From: Methanocorpusculum sp. MCE
GTDB taxonomy: Archaea; Halobacteriota; Methanomicrobia; Methanomicrobiales; Methanocorpusculaceae
DNA length: 19,390 nt
Direction: 5' to 3'
Assembly (NCBI GenBank): GCA_003315675.1
Contig: NIZU01000066.1
Location: 1 to 19,390, forward strand
In this document: piece by piece, positions 1 to 8,025 of the stretch
How the letters are laid out: each line of letters opens with the position of its first letter
How positions within the stretch are numbered: the first letter of the stretch is position 1
Position numbers and translations under genes: made by a program
The notes under the pieces: generated by a model
Seen by the model: only the letters and a program-made list of their open reading frames with translations
What the model was told of the DNA's origin: nothing
The model's database searches: none

Positions 1-225
1 TAAAGGTAACAACGCTGCAAAGAGTACGAGTGAAAAATATGCTGGCTGCATTTTGTTATAATATCTATCAGGTGAAAACGATTCAAAACAGAGTGTAAAT
101 TTAAAAAAAAAAACGTCAAGGAATAATGGGTATTCTTCTTTTTTTGGGGGGGTGAGGGGGTATGGATGTAGCCAATCTTCCTTAAATCATGATTCGCGTT
201 AAAAAATGGGTTGATAGATATTCTC
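1..225 (+). mobile_element. IS5-type insertion sequence, 3' end (left copy, partial)
   Basis: This is the 3' part of an insertion sequence whose 5' part lies outside the window. Bases 1-225 are the reverse complement of 18665-18888, with a few differences in the non-coding tail and none in the coding part (3-98). Similarity stops sharply at base 225, so the IS end is placed there; the outermost bases read GAGAATATCTATCAACCC from the outside inwards. The element consists here of the transposase C-terminus and a 127-base non-coding tail rich in A, T and G runs. It lies about 30 bases downstream of the stop codon of the neighbouring acyl-CoA synthetase gene. The target duplication and the other terminal repeat cannot be seen. 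Confidence 0.85.
1..225 (+). repeat. Left arm of long inverted repeat (IS end)
   Basis: Pairs in inverted orientation with 18665-18888. Coding positions 3-98 are identical. The tail differs in the A-run after the stop codon (about 4 bases longer here), in the T-run and G-run spacing near 141-165, and at a few single bases. The two arms bracket the whole interior of the window. Confidence 0.9.
3..98 (+). CDS. IS5-family transposase, C-terminal fragment (cut by window edge)
   Basis: The last 31 codons of a transposase gene that begins outside the window, ending in TAA at 96-98. The encoded C-terminus (ending ...YQVKTIQNRV) is identical to that of the transposase at 18791-19390, and the DNA is identical over these codons. 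The catalytic part is not visible here, so whether this copy is intact cannot be judged. Transcription would run into the window, convergent with the acyl-CoA synthetase gene that ends at 255. Confidence 0.85.
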   Translation, partial: KVTTLQRVRVKNMLAAFCYNIYQVKTIQNRV

Positions 226-234
226 ATTTATATT

Positions 235-253
235 TTTTCATTCACCATGAAAA
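235..253 (-). terminator. Small hairpin just after the stop codon of the first acyl-CoA synthetase
   Basis: TTTTCAT at 235-241 pairs with ATGAAAA at 247-253 around a 5-base loop, directly downstream of the TAG stop at 255-257. On the transcribed (minus) strand no U-run follows within the remaining 10 bases before the IS, so it may be an RNA 3'-end structure rather than a true terminator. Confidence 0.3.
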
Positions 254-254
254 G

Positions 255-1943
255 CTAATCATGCTTTTCCAGCGCTTTGTAATCCGTTTTATTCATCTTG
301 GTAAGGGGCATTGCTTCCAGAATCGAGATCGAGACGGGAACGCTCCAGTGATTCAGATTCTCTTTGGCAAAGGCGATGATGTCTTTTACCGCGGCCTCGG
401 GATCCATCTTCTGCTTCAGCGTTACATAGAGTTTGATCCTTGTATCCGTCTTCCAGGGAATACCCATCGCACAGGACTGGGAGATGATCGGGCACTTTTC
501 CATGACGGCCTCGATCATGAGGGGGTAGACGTTATATCCGTTCACCTTGACCAGCCGTTTATACCTGCACCTGAAATTGATGTTGTTCCCGTCACCGATC
601 GAAACGATGTCTCCTGTGTGGAGCCAGACACGACCGTCTTCATGCATGCGGAGAACGGCGGCGGTCTCTTCCGGATTTTTGTAGTAGCAGGTCATGATGG
701 CAGGACCAATCATACACAACTCTCCTTCTTCGGTGTTTGGAAGGACATCGGTCGTTCCGGGAACAACAACGCATATCTCCGTTCCGGCAAGAGGGACGCC
801 CACCCCTCCCTCCTTTAACGAGGAATAATGAACGCCTGTGATGACGCATGCTCCGCCGGCTTCGGTCAGTCCGTAACCCGGGCGGAACTCCGCACCTCCG
901 TGAGCTTTTCCGAGAATGTCGTTATACCGGTAGGCAAGATCCGGCGAGACGCGGTCACCGCCGCATACCAGATGCTTGACGCAGGAGAGATCCTTTCCTT
1001 TCAGATACGGATACATCCGCTCGTACATCGCAGGAACGCCGCAAAGGAACGCCATCTTCTCCTCGACGATGAGACGTGCGCACTCCTTCGCATCGAACCG
1101 CGGACAGAGAACGACCCGCATTCCCGACGCAAGCGGCGTGTGTATACAGACGGTCAGACCAAATGCATGGAAGATCGGCAGGACGGCAAGGAACCCGTCA
1201 CCGATATGGGGAGTGCCGTCTGCATAGTCATAAAGAAGCTGGGTCGCCAGATAATTGGCCGAGGTGTTCGACAGCATCACGCCTTTCGAGGGGCCTGTTG
1301 TCCCGCCGGTGTACATGATGACGGCAGTGTCCTCATGCTTAACATCGTCCGGAGGAAGGGATGCGGTTTTCAACCATTCGCGCCCTTCGTCAAGAAGAGT
1401 GCTCCATTCGCAGGATCTTCCGGTCGTCTGTTTGGCATGACGGACCGAGTGGTTGTACACCGTTTTCATGACCAGCCCTTTGATTCCTGCGGGGAAGTAG
1501 GCCGGCGTTTTACAGCGGATAACCTCTACATCGAGACCGGAACAATGTTCTTCGTTGATCTCGAAGGTCAGCACGATCCGGGATTCGGTGAATTCCACCG
1601 CATATTGGAGTTCTTCTTTTGTCGAGAGGGGATGCACGAGATTGCAGACGGCGCCGATCCGGTTGACGGCATACACGGCGATAACGCTTTGAGGGATGTT
1701 CGGCAGAAAAATGGTGACGAAATCGCCTTTTTTCACACCGTGCTGAATGAGTCCGGCAGCGCAGGCATGTACCTGCTCCATCAGACTGCGGTATGAGATA
1801 TGATTATTATAATACTGTATGGCAATTCCTTCGGGTCCTGCATGGGTTCCACCGTAGGTGAGCATGGTATAGAGAGACCGTTTTGTCTCATTTGTGTACT
1901 CCAGTTTGGTGATGGAATCATATCTGTATATGCGGGCGGTCAT
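255..1943 (-). CDS. AMP-forming acyl-CoA synthetase, paralog 1
   Basis: Class I adenylate-forming enzyme: it activates a carboxylic acid with ATP to an acyl-adenylate and then transfers the acyl group to CoA, in the cytoplasm. The 562-residue product shows the phosphate-binding motif YTGGTTGPSKGV (about 211-222), YGLTEAGG (357-364), WLHTGD (440-445), the hinge motif KRLVKVNGYN (462-471) and the C-terminal catalytic lysine in NKTDY (K552). ATG at 1943 is chosen over the in-frame ATG at 2012 because it gives exactly the length and collinearity of paralog 2, and because an ATAATAT element at 1969-1975 would give a nearly leaderless transcript. The acid used cannot be read from the sequence. At 562 residues it is shorter than typical acetyl-CoA synthetases and nearer to medium/long-chain or aryl ligases. 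It is separated by 157 bases from paralog 2, so it probably has its own promoter. Confidence 0.9.
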   Translation of the reverse strand: MTARIYRYDSITKLEYTNETKRSLYTMLTYGGTHAGPEGIAIQYYNNHISYRSLMEQVHACAAGLIQHGVKKGDFVTIFLPNIPQSVIAVYAVNRIGAVCNLVHPLSTKEELQYAVEFTESRIVLTFEINEEHCSGLDVEVIRCKTPAYFPAGIKGLVMKTVYNHSVRHAKQTTGRSCEWSTLLDEGREWLKTASLPPDDVKHEDTAVIMYTGGTTGPSKGVMLSNTSANYLATQLLYDYADGTPHIGDGFLAVLPIFHAFGLTVCIHTPLASGMRVVLCPRFDAKECARLIVEEKMAFLCGVPAMYERMYPYLKGKDLSCVKHLVCGGDRVSPDLAYRYNDILGKAHGGAEFRPGYGLTEAGGACVITGVHYSSLKEGGVGVPLAGTEICVVVPGTTDVLPNTEEGELCMIGPAIMTCYYKNPEETAAVLRMHEDGRVWLHTGDIVSIGDGNNINFRCRYKRLVKVNGYNVYPLMIEAVMEKCPIISQSCAMGIPWKTDTRIKLYVTLKQKMDPEAAVKDIIAFAKENLNHWSVPVSISILEAMPLTKMNKTDYKALEKHD

Positions 1944-1968
1944 GAACCATATACATATGAATGATAGC

Positions 1969-2053
1969 ATATTATAGCTGGCGGTCATGCGGAATTTGAA
2001 CAAATACCGCATAAATTGATGACGTACTCCAGCCCCAAATAGTATTTATACTT
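1969..2053 (-). promoter_or_regulatory. Candidate promoters of acyl-CoA synthetase paralog 1
   Basis: Two TATA-like elements lie upstream of the gene on the minus strand. ATAATAT (1969-1975) is about 28 bases from the ATG at 1943, fitting a leaderless transcript. GTATAAATAC (around 2043-2052) would start transcription near 2022, about 10 bases before the alternative ATG at 2012. No Shine-Dalgarno sequence precedes either start. Which one is used decides the N-terminus. Confidence 0.4.
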
Positions 2054-2080
2054 CGGCCGGAAACGGCGTGCCGAAAGGGG

Positions 2081-2096
2081 ATGCCGGCATAAAAAA
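2081..2096 (-). terminator. T-run terminator after acyl-CoA synthetase paralog 2
   Basis: Directly after the stop codon of paralog 2, the minus strand carries six T residues (2091-2096) followed by the self-complementary ATGCCGGCAT (2081-2090). A T-run behind a stop codon is the usual archaeal termination signal. It would separate paralogs 2 and 1 into different transcripts. Confidence 0.45.
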
Positions 2097-2100
2097 GAGG

Positions 2101-3789
2101 TTAGACGTTATCCTGCAGCGCCATGTAATCGAGTTTGTTCATCATCGTCATCGTCATCTCGTCGAGAATGACGAACGCTTTTGGAACACTCCAGTGATTC
2201 AGATGTTCGGTTGCAAAGGCGAGAAGATGTTTTTCCGCTTCGGCATGATCCATCTTCCGCTTAAGCGTCACATAGAGTTTGATTCGTCTGTCATCCCGCC
2301 ACTTAAATCCGACGGCACAGGCTTTTGCAACGATCGGACACCCCTCCATTGCCGCTTCGATTAAGGGAGGGTAGACGTTATACCCGTTCACCTTGACCAG
2401 CCGTTTGATACGTGATCTGAAGCAGAGATTATTCTCTTCGCCGATGACGAATATATCTCCCGTGTGGAGCCAGCATTTTCCGTTGGGATGGATTTTCAGG
2501 ACATCATCCGTCGCCTCGGGATTTTTATAATAGCCTTTCATCAGCGAAGGACTGGATATACACAGCTCTCCTTCTTCCCCTTTGGGAACCAATTCAACGG
2601 TCCCTGGCTTCACGAGGCAGATGTCCGTTCCCTCGACCGGGATCCCGACGCATCCTTCGGGGAATGCCCGGTAATGATTCCGCGTAAGAGAGCAGGTCCC
2701 ACAGGCCTCGGTCAGCCCGTAGCCAGGACGGAATTCCGCACCTCCCTTGTCCTTGCCCAATATGGCGTTATACCGGTAGGCGAGGTCGTGACTCACCCAG
2801 TCTCCTCCGCAGACCACGTGCTTCATAAACGAGAGGTCGTGATCTTTCAGATACGGATACATCCGCTCGTACATCGCGGGAACGCCGATCACATAGGCGA
2901 CCTTCTCTTTGAGAAGAAGACTGCTGCATTCTTTGTCATTGAAACGGGGAGAGAGCATGACCCGCATGCCTGATGAAAGCGGGGCCTGGATACAGACCGC
3001 AAGTCCGAACGCATGAAAGAGCGGAAGGATTGCGAGGAATCCATCGCCGATATGAGGGGTGTGCGTGACGTTTTCCAGAAGAAGGCGTGTCGTGACATAG
3101 TTCACCGACCAGTTCGAGATCATGACCCCTTTGGCGGGCCCGGTCGTACCGCCGGTGTACATGATGACGGCCGTGTCATCGGCTTTTCCTTCTAAAGGCG
3201 GGAGAGGCGTTGTTTGAAGCCGCTTTTTACCGGCCGCCAGAAGATCGGTCCACTCGGTGACGCGGGACGCGGCCTTCGGCGATTTTCGGACCGTGTAGGA
3301 GTAGACGGTCTTCATCACGAAGCCTTTTGGACCCGGCGGGAAGTATCCCGGCGTTCTGCATCGGATGATATCGAGATCGAAGTTGGACGCGAGACCTTCG
3401 TTCAGCTCGAATGTGAGGATGAGTTTACTTTCGGTGAGTTTGACCGCATTCTCTAACTCTGATAAGGTGGAGAGGGGGTGAACCATATTGCATACCACAC
3501 CGATCCGGTTCAGGGCATAGACCGCAATGACGCACTGTGGGATGTTCGGCAGAAAGAGCGTGACTAAATCGCCTTTCTTTACGCCGTGCTCGAGAAATCC
3601 GGCGGCACATGCGTTGACGAGATCATGCAGTTCTCCGTATGTGATGCAGTTATCGAAATATTGAATGGCCACGGCCTCGCGGCCTGCATGTTCCACTCCA
3701 TAGTTGAACATGGAATAGAGGGACTGTTTTGTCTCATCCGAGTATTCCAGTTCCGTCTTCGCATCGTCTCTAAATACAGGACGGGACAT
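2101..3789 (-). CDS. AMP-forming acyl-CoA synthetase, paralog 2
   Basis: Second of three tandem class I adenylate-forming acid-CoA ligases, 562 residues. Motifs: YTGGTTGPAKGV (211-222), YGLTEACG (357-364), WLHTGD (440-445), KRLVKVNGYN (462-471) and the catalytic lysine K552 in NKLDY. These sit at the same positions as in paralog 1, so the two align without length change and look like a duplication. Odd point: the A10-type stretch reads EMTMTMMNKLDY, without the Pro found in the other two (MPLTKMNK and LPMTKFNK). The ATG at 3789 is 3 bases beyond the stop of paralog 3 and has no strong ribosome binding site of its own, so translation is probably coupled to paralog 3. The substrate is unknown. 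Confidence 0.9.
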   Translation of the reverse strand: MSRPVFRDDAKTELEYSDETKQSLYSMFNYGVEHAGREAVAIQYFDNCITYGELHDLVNACAAGFLEHGVKKGDLVTLFLPNIPQCVIAVYALNRIGVVCNMVHPLSTLSELENAVKLTESKLILTFELNEGLASNFDLDIIRCRTPGYFPPGPKGFVMKTVYSYTVRKSPKAASRVTEWTDLLAAGKKRLQTTPLPPLEGKADDTAVIMYTGGTTGPAKGVMISNWSVNYVTTRLLLENVTHTPHIGDGFLAILPLFHAFGLAVCIQAPLSSGMRVMLSPRFNDKECSSLLLKEKVAYVIGVPAMYERMYPYLKDHDLSFMKHVVCGGDWVSHDLAYRYNAILGKDKGGAEFRPGYGLTEACGTCSLTRNHYRAFPEGCVGIPVEGTDICLVKPGTVELVPKGEEGELCISSPSLMKGYYKNPEATDDVLKIHPNGKCWLHTGDIFVIGEENNLCFRSRIKRLVKVNGYNVYPPLIEAAMEGCPIVAKACAVGFKWRDDRRIKLYVTLKRKMDHAEAEKHLLAFATEHLNHWSVPKAFVILDEMTMTMMNKLDYMALQDNV

Positions 3790-3792
3790 ACG

Positions 3793-5499
3793 TTACTCAG
3801 CCTGCTTTTTTTCGTTTGCCTTTGAAAGTTCCTGTTTTTCCAAAAGACGGTAATCTATCTTGTTGAATTTCGTCATGGGAAGGTCGGCGACGAACTCCAC
3901 CTTGACCGGAACACTCCAGCGGTTCATCTGCTCTTTGGCATACTCGATCAGGAGCTTCTCTTCTTCTGCATCATCAAAGGAGCCGAGCGGCTTTTCTAAA
4001 ACAACGAACAGTTTGATTTTTCTGTCCAGTTTCCAGGGCGTCGCAACGGCGCAGACCTGTTTGATATCGGGATGATTCTGCATCGCCTCCTCGATGAGGG
4101 TTGGATACACATTATAACCGTTCACCTTCACAAGACGTTTGTGCCGGGAACGGAAACAGATGTTCCCGTCCTTTCTGATCACGACGAGATCGCCGGTGTG
4201 GAGCCAGACGTTTCCGTCGTCATGGAGCCGGAGAACATCCTTTGTGGCCTCCTCGTTTTTGTAGTATCCTTTCATCACCGAAGGACCGAGGAAACAGAGT
4301 TCGCCTTCCACGCCGTCGGGCACGACTTCCGTAGTGCCGGGTTTTACAACACAGACCCTTGTGCCGGTAACGGGAGCTCCGACACAGCCTGTCGGGAGTT
4401 TTTCATATTTGTTTGCGACAAGAGAACAGGCTCCGCATGCCTCCGTCAGCCCGTAACCGGTCCTGAAAAGAATATCGGCCTTGGATTTTTTCAAAAGAAC
4501 ATTGTATTTATTGGCGAGTTCTTCGGAGACACGGTCTCCTCCGCTGACCATAAGCTTCATTCTGGAAAGATCTTTATTTTCGAAGTAGGGATACATGCGT
4601 TCGAACAAAGCCGGCACTCCCGGGAGGAACAGGATGTCTTCGGAGAATATCTGCTGGGCGCATCCTTTCGGATCGAATCTCGGGATCAAAACGATCTTCA
4701 TGCCGGAGATAAGCGGCGCATGGACGGAAACTGCCAGACCGAATGCGTGGAATATCGGGAGGATCGCAAGGAACCCGTCGCCTACATCGGTTTTACCCTC
4801 GCCGATGTCGATCAAGAGCTGGATGGACATCGAGTTCACCGCATAATTGGAGAGCATGACGCCTTTCGGGTCGCCTGTTGTTCCGCCGGTATACATGATC
4901 ACGGCGGGATCGTCCGGTTTCACGTCGTCAGCCGGGAGCTGGAAGCCTTCATTGACCAGCTTCTTTCCTTCGGCAAGAAGATCGGTCCACAGCGTGATCT
5001 TTGCGACATTTTGTGCCTTTGGATACTTTCGCATCGCAAAACGGAACCCTTTGTCCAGCACAAATCCTTTTGGAGTCGAAGGGAAGTAGCCGGAGGTCCT
5101 GCATCTGATGACCTCGATATTTTTCCCGGAAAGGAAACCTTCATTGACCTCACACGCGAGAACGATCCTGCTTCCCGTGAGTTTTATTGCATAATCGATA
5201 TCTTCCTGAGGGGATAAGGGATGAACCATATTGCATATTGCGCCGATCCGGTTGACGGCATAGAGAGCCAGAACTCCCTGAGGGATATTCGGCAGGAAAA
5301 TGGTGATATAATCGCCTTTTTTTACACCATGTTTTACTAAGGCCGCAGATATCGCATGGACTTCCTCCATGAACTCGATGAAAGAGATGTGCCTTCCGTA
5401 ATATGCGGCTGCGGGTGAAGTATTGCCTGCCCGGTTGAAACCATATTGGAGTGCTTCATACAGCGAACGTTTGTTTTCTTCAGAGTAATGTAATGTCAA
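3793..5499 (-). CDS. AMP-forming acyl-CoA synthetase, paralog 3 (TTG start)
   Basis: First gene of the three-synthetase cluster in transcription order, 568 residues. Motifs: YTGGTTGDPKGV (203-214), YGLTEACG (349-356), WLHTGD (432-437), KRLVKVNGYN (454-463) and the catalytic lysine K547 in NKIDY. The start codon is TTG at 5497-5499; GGAGG eight bases upstream (rc of 5508-5512) decides this, and no in-frame ATG lies nearby. It is the most divergent of the three: it lacks about 9 N-terminal residues, has a longer segment before the C-terminal domain (around 502-515) and a charged tail rich in Lys and Glu. It ends 3 bases before paralog 2, so the two form an operon. Substrate class is as uncertain as for its paralogs. 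Confidence 0.92.
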   Translation of the reverse strand: MTLHYSEENKRSLYEALQYGFNRAGNTSPAAAYYGRHISFIEFMEEVHAISAALVKHGVKKGDYITIFLPNIPQGVLALYAVNRIGAICNMVHPLSPQEDIDYAIKLTGSRIVLACEVNEGFLSGKNIEVIRCRTSGYFPSTPKGFVLDKGFRFAMRKYPKAQNVAKITLWTDLLAEGKKLVNEGFQLPADDVKPDDPAVIMYTGGTTGDPKGVMLSNYAVNSMSIQLLIDIGEGKTDVGDGFLAILPIFHAFGLAVSVHAPLISGMKIVLIPRFDPKGCAQQIFSEDILFLPGVPALFERMYPYFENKDLSRMKLMVSGGDRVSEELANKYNVLLKKSKADILFRTGYGLTEACGACSLVANKYEKLPTGCVGAPVTGTRVCVVKPGTTEVVPDGVEGELCFLGPSVMKGYYKNEEATKDVLRLHDDGNVWLHTGDLVVIRKDGNICFRSRHKRLVKVNGYNVYPTLIEEAMQNHPDIKQVCAVATPWKLDRKIKLFVVLEKPLGSFDDAEEEKLLIEYAKEQMNRWSVPVKVEFVADLPMTKFNKIDYRLLEKQELSKANEKKQAE

Positions 5500-5505
5500 A
5501 TATGT

Positions 5506-5567
5506 ATCCTCCGATTAAGCGGTGAAAAAAATCTCATAGTATTATTTGCGGGGGAACATATAATAGA
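5506..5567 (-). promoter_or_regulatory. Promoter and ribosome binding site of the acyl-CoA synthetase operon
   Basis: On the minus strand a TATA-like TATTATAT (about 5558-5565) follows a purine-poor stretch and would start transcription near 5536. The leader of roughly 37 bases contains GGAGG eight bases before the TTG start. The distance and order fit a standard archaeal leadered transcript. Confidence 0.55.
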
Positions 5568-5592
5568 AACGGAAATATTTTTGTCTATTTTA

Positions 5593-5802
5593 TCACTTAA
5601 TAGACAGAATTGTGTAACCTGACTCGGAAATTACCCGAATAAACTCGGCATCCGAAACATCGGCCGAAAGTTCCACTGCTGCGGTTTTTGTCTTGAGATC
5701 CACACTTGCGGATACGACGCCCGGAATTTTTGACAGGGCTTTTTCAACTGCCATTTTGCAGTGTTCGCACATCATGCCGTCGATAGTAAGTGTTTTTTTC
5801 AT
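5593..5802 (-). CDS. copZ: Copper-chaperone-like heavy-metal-associated domain (CopZ-like), internal start in the copA frame
   Basis: A 69-residue heavy-metal-associated domain with the copper-binding motif GMMCEHC (about residues 9-15) and a ferredoxin-like beta-alpha-beta-beta-alpha-beta length. It is continuous in frame with the end of the P-type ATPase frame, where it would be a C-terminal domain. Yet its ATG at 5800-5802 is preceded by GAGG with a 5-base spacer, so it can be translated on its own. Known CopZ proteins carry Cu(I) in the cytoplasm to the exporting ATPase. Because the ATPase frame upstream has two stop codons, independent translation may be the only way this domain is made. 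Alternative: a non-functional remnant of the fused domain. Confidence 0.65.
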   Translation of the reverse strand: MKKTLTIDGMMCEHCKMAVEKALSKIPGVVSASVDLKTKTAAVELSADVSDAEFIRVISESGYTILSIK

Positions 5803-8025
5803 GGTTTCCTCTTTTAAATTAGTTGGGATTTCAGATGTAAAAAATCTAAGCCTGAGCGCATTCGATACGACGCAGACAGAAGAGAGACTCATCGCAAGAG
5901 CGGCAAACCCTGGCGAGAGTTTCCAGCCGAACGGCACGAAAAACACGCCGGCTGCAAGAGGGATGCCGATCGTGTTGTAGATGAAGGCCCAGAAAAGGTT
6001 CTCCTTGATGTTTCGAAGCGTGGCACGGCTGAGGCGGATCGCCGAAACGATGTCCCAGGGGTCGCTTTTCATCAAAACGAAGTCGGCAGATTCAAGAGCG
6101 ATGTCGGAACCCGCTCCGATCGCGATACCCACATCGGCCCTCGCAAGAGAGGGGGAGTCGTTGATCCCGTCGCCGACCATAATGACATGGTGTCCGGCAT
6201 CCTGCAGTGCTCTGACCTTTTCCTCTTTTTCTGCAGGCATAACTTCGGCGATCACGTTACCGATCGACAGCTGCCCGGCGATGGATTCGGCAACCGTCCG
6301 GGTATCGCCGGTCAAAAGCACCACGTCCAGACCGAGATCCTGCAGTCCGGCAATAGCCGCTTTGGAGGTTGGTCGGATCCGGTCGGCAACGGATATGATG
6401 CCAAGCATTTCCTTTCCGCTCGCAAAGTAGAGCGGGGTCCCGGTTACGTTCGCCCGGGTAAGAGGTATCCCGTTTTCTTCCATGAAGGCGGCGTTTCCGG
6501 CATAACAGATCTTCCCGTTCAGCGAAGTCGAGACGCCTCGTCCCGGAACCGAGATGAAATCCTGCGCTTTAACAGGCATGATGCCGTGTTCTCCGGCATA
6601 GGTGACGACGGCTTTTGAGAGAGGATGCTCCGATGCGGATTCGACCGAGGCGGCGATCAGCAGGAGTTCATCCGTTGTCCCGGAAAGCGTGACGACCCCG
6701 GTGACCTCGGGCTTTCCAATTGTGACCGTTCCCGTCTTATCGAGAAGGATGGTGTCGGCACGGCCGGCGGTCTCGAGCGACTCTGCGGATTTGATCAAAA
6801 TGCCAAGAGATGCGGCCTTTCCGGTCGCAACCATGATGGCGACAGGTGTGGCAAGTCCCAAAGCACAGGGACATGAGATGACGAGAACCGAGATCGCGAC
6901 GGAAAGGGCAAACGTAAACGGCTCGCCGAGAAACAGCCAGACCGCTCCCGAAAGAACGGCGATGGTCATGACCAGAGGGACAAATATCCCGCTCACTTTG
7001 TCGGCGATCTTCCCGATCGGAGCCTTGGATGCGTTGGCATTCTGCACGAGTTCGACGATCGCGTCGAGCGTCGTGTCTTCGCCGACCTTTTACGCACGGA
7101 ACGTAAAACTTACAAGTGAGATTGTTCCTGCATAGACGGCATCGCTCGGATTTTTGATCACGGGAATGCTTTCGCCGGTCAAAGCCGACATATCGATCGG
7201 CGCCGAACCTTCCGTTATCGTGCCGTCGACCGGGATGCCTGCCCACGGTCTGACCACGATAAGGTCGCCGACCACGACTTCTTCGGCGGGGACGATCATT
7301 TCAACGCCGCTGCGAAGGACCGTTACCGTCTTCGGCGCAAGGTCTATGAGTTTTCTGACCGCCTCGGTGGTCTTGCCTTTCGACCTCGCCTCCAGATACT
7401 TACCGATCGTAACGAGCGAAAGGATCATCGCCGCCGATTCGAAGTAGAGATCCATGGACCAGGTTCCGGCAGCGGCCGTATCGCCGATCGCCAGAGCTGA
7501 AAAAATCATGTAGATCGCATACAGCCCGTATGCAAGCGCCGCAAGGGAGCCCATCGCCACAAGAGAGTCCATGTTCGGAGCACGGCGGAAGAGTGCAGGG
7601 ATGCCGGACGTGTAATATTTGTTGTTCGCGACGACGATTGGGATGGTCAAACCAAGCTGAAGGAGAGCAAATATTCCGGCATGTGCCGGATCATGGGTCC
7701 ATTCGAGGAGGGGGAACCCCCACATATGACCCATGGAGACATACATAAGCGGGATAAGAAATGCAAAAGAGATGATAAGCCGAATCTGCATAGGGCGAAG
7801 CGAAGCCCCCCCGCGGGGGGTATCACCCAGAACCAGATCATATCCGGCTGCGCGCACAGCCTGCCTGATCTGATCATCGGACACATCATCCGAGTCGACG
7901 ACCAGACGATTTTCCAGAAGATTCACTGACGCGGATTTCACGCCCTATACACTTTTTGCGGCCTTTTCAACATGAAGAGAGCATGCCGAACAGGTCATGC
8001 CGGATACTGAGTAGGTTTTTTTCAT
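5593..8025 (-). pseudogene. copA: Copper-exporting P1B-type ATPase (CopA-like), interrupted by two in-frame stop codons
   Basis: An 810-codon frame for a Cu(+)-translocating ATPase of the cell membrane, without any frameshift but with TAG at codon 27 (7945-7947) and TAA at codon 312 (7090-7092). Visible in order: N-terminal metal-binding motif GMTCSAC (9-15), membrane segments, TGES (283-286, actuator), CPC in a membrane helix (385-387), DKTGT with the phosphorylated Asp (429-433), SEHP (464-467), GDGIND (618-623), two last membrane helices, and a second metal-binding domain with GMMCEHC (750-756). The TAA sits where relatives have Thr or Ser in RA(T/S)KVGEDT; the TAG sits in the SV_GV turn of the first domain. 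ATG at 8025 overlaps the TGA of the tsaC gene (ATGA). The gene seems recently inactivated; sequencing error is the main alternative. Confidence 0.85.

Noticed and set aside
141..165. G runs in the IS tail as a G-quadruplex
   Set aside because: Only two G tracts (of about 7 and 5) are present; a stable intramolecular quadruplex needs four.
828..1796. Long open frame on the plus strand (322 codons), opposite acyl-CoA synthetase 1
   Set aside because: It lies entirely antisense to a gene with complete family motifs, has no recognisable domain, and equivalent antisense frames occur opposite paralogs 2 and 3; it follows from the codon use of the real gene.
2041..2100. GC-rich inverted repeats between synthetase 2 and 1 as a riboswitch
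   Set aside because: Only short self-complementary pieces (such as ATGCCGGCAT) are visible, with no recognisable riboswitch core.
4072..5217. Plus-strand open frame of 381 codons opposite acyl-CoA synthetase 3
   Set aside because: Antisense shadow of a well-supported gene; no start signal or domain.
7048..7941. The copA halves as two separate functional genes
   Set aside because: Neither half begins with a ribosome binding site, both are in one frame, and the breaks fall inside conserved domains, so a broken single gene is simpler.
7945..7947. TAG in copA as a pyrrolysine codon
   Set aside because: Pyrrolysine is limited to a few methanogen groups and mostly methylamine methyltransferases; a second stop in the same gene is TAA, which pyrrolysine cannot explain.
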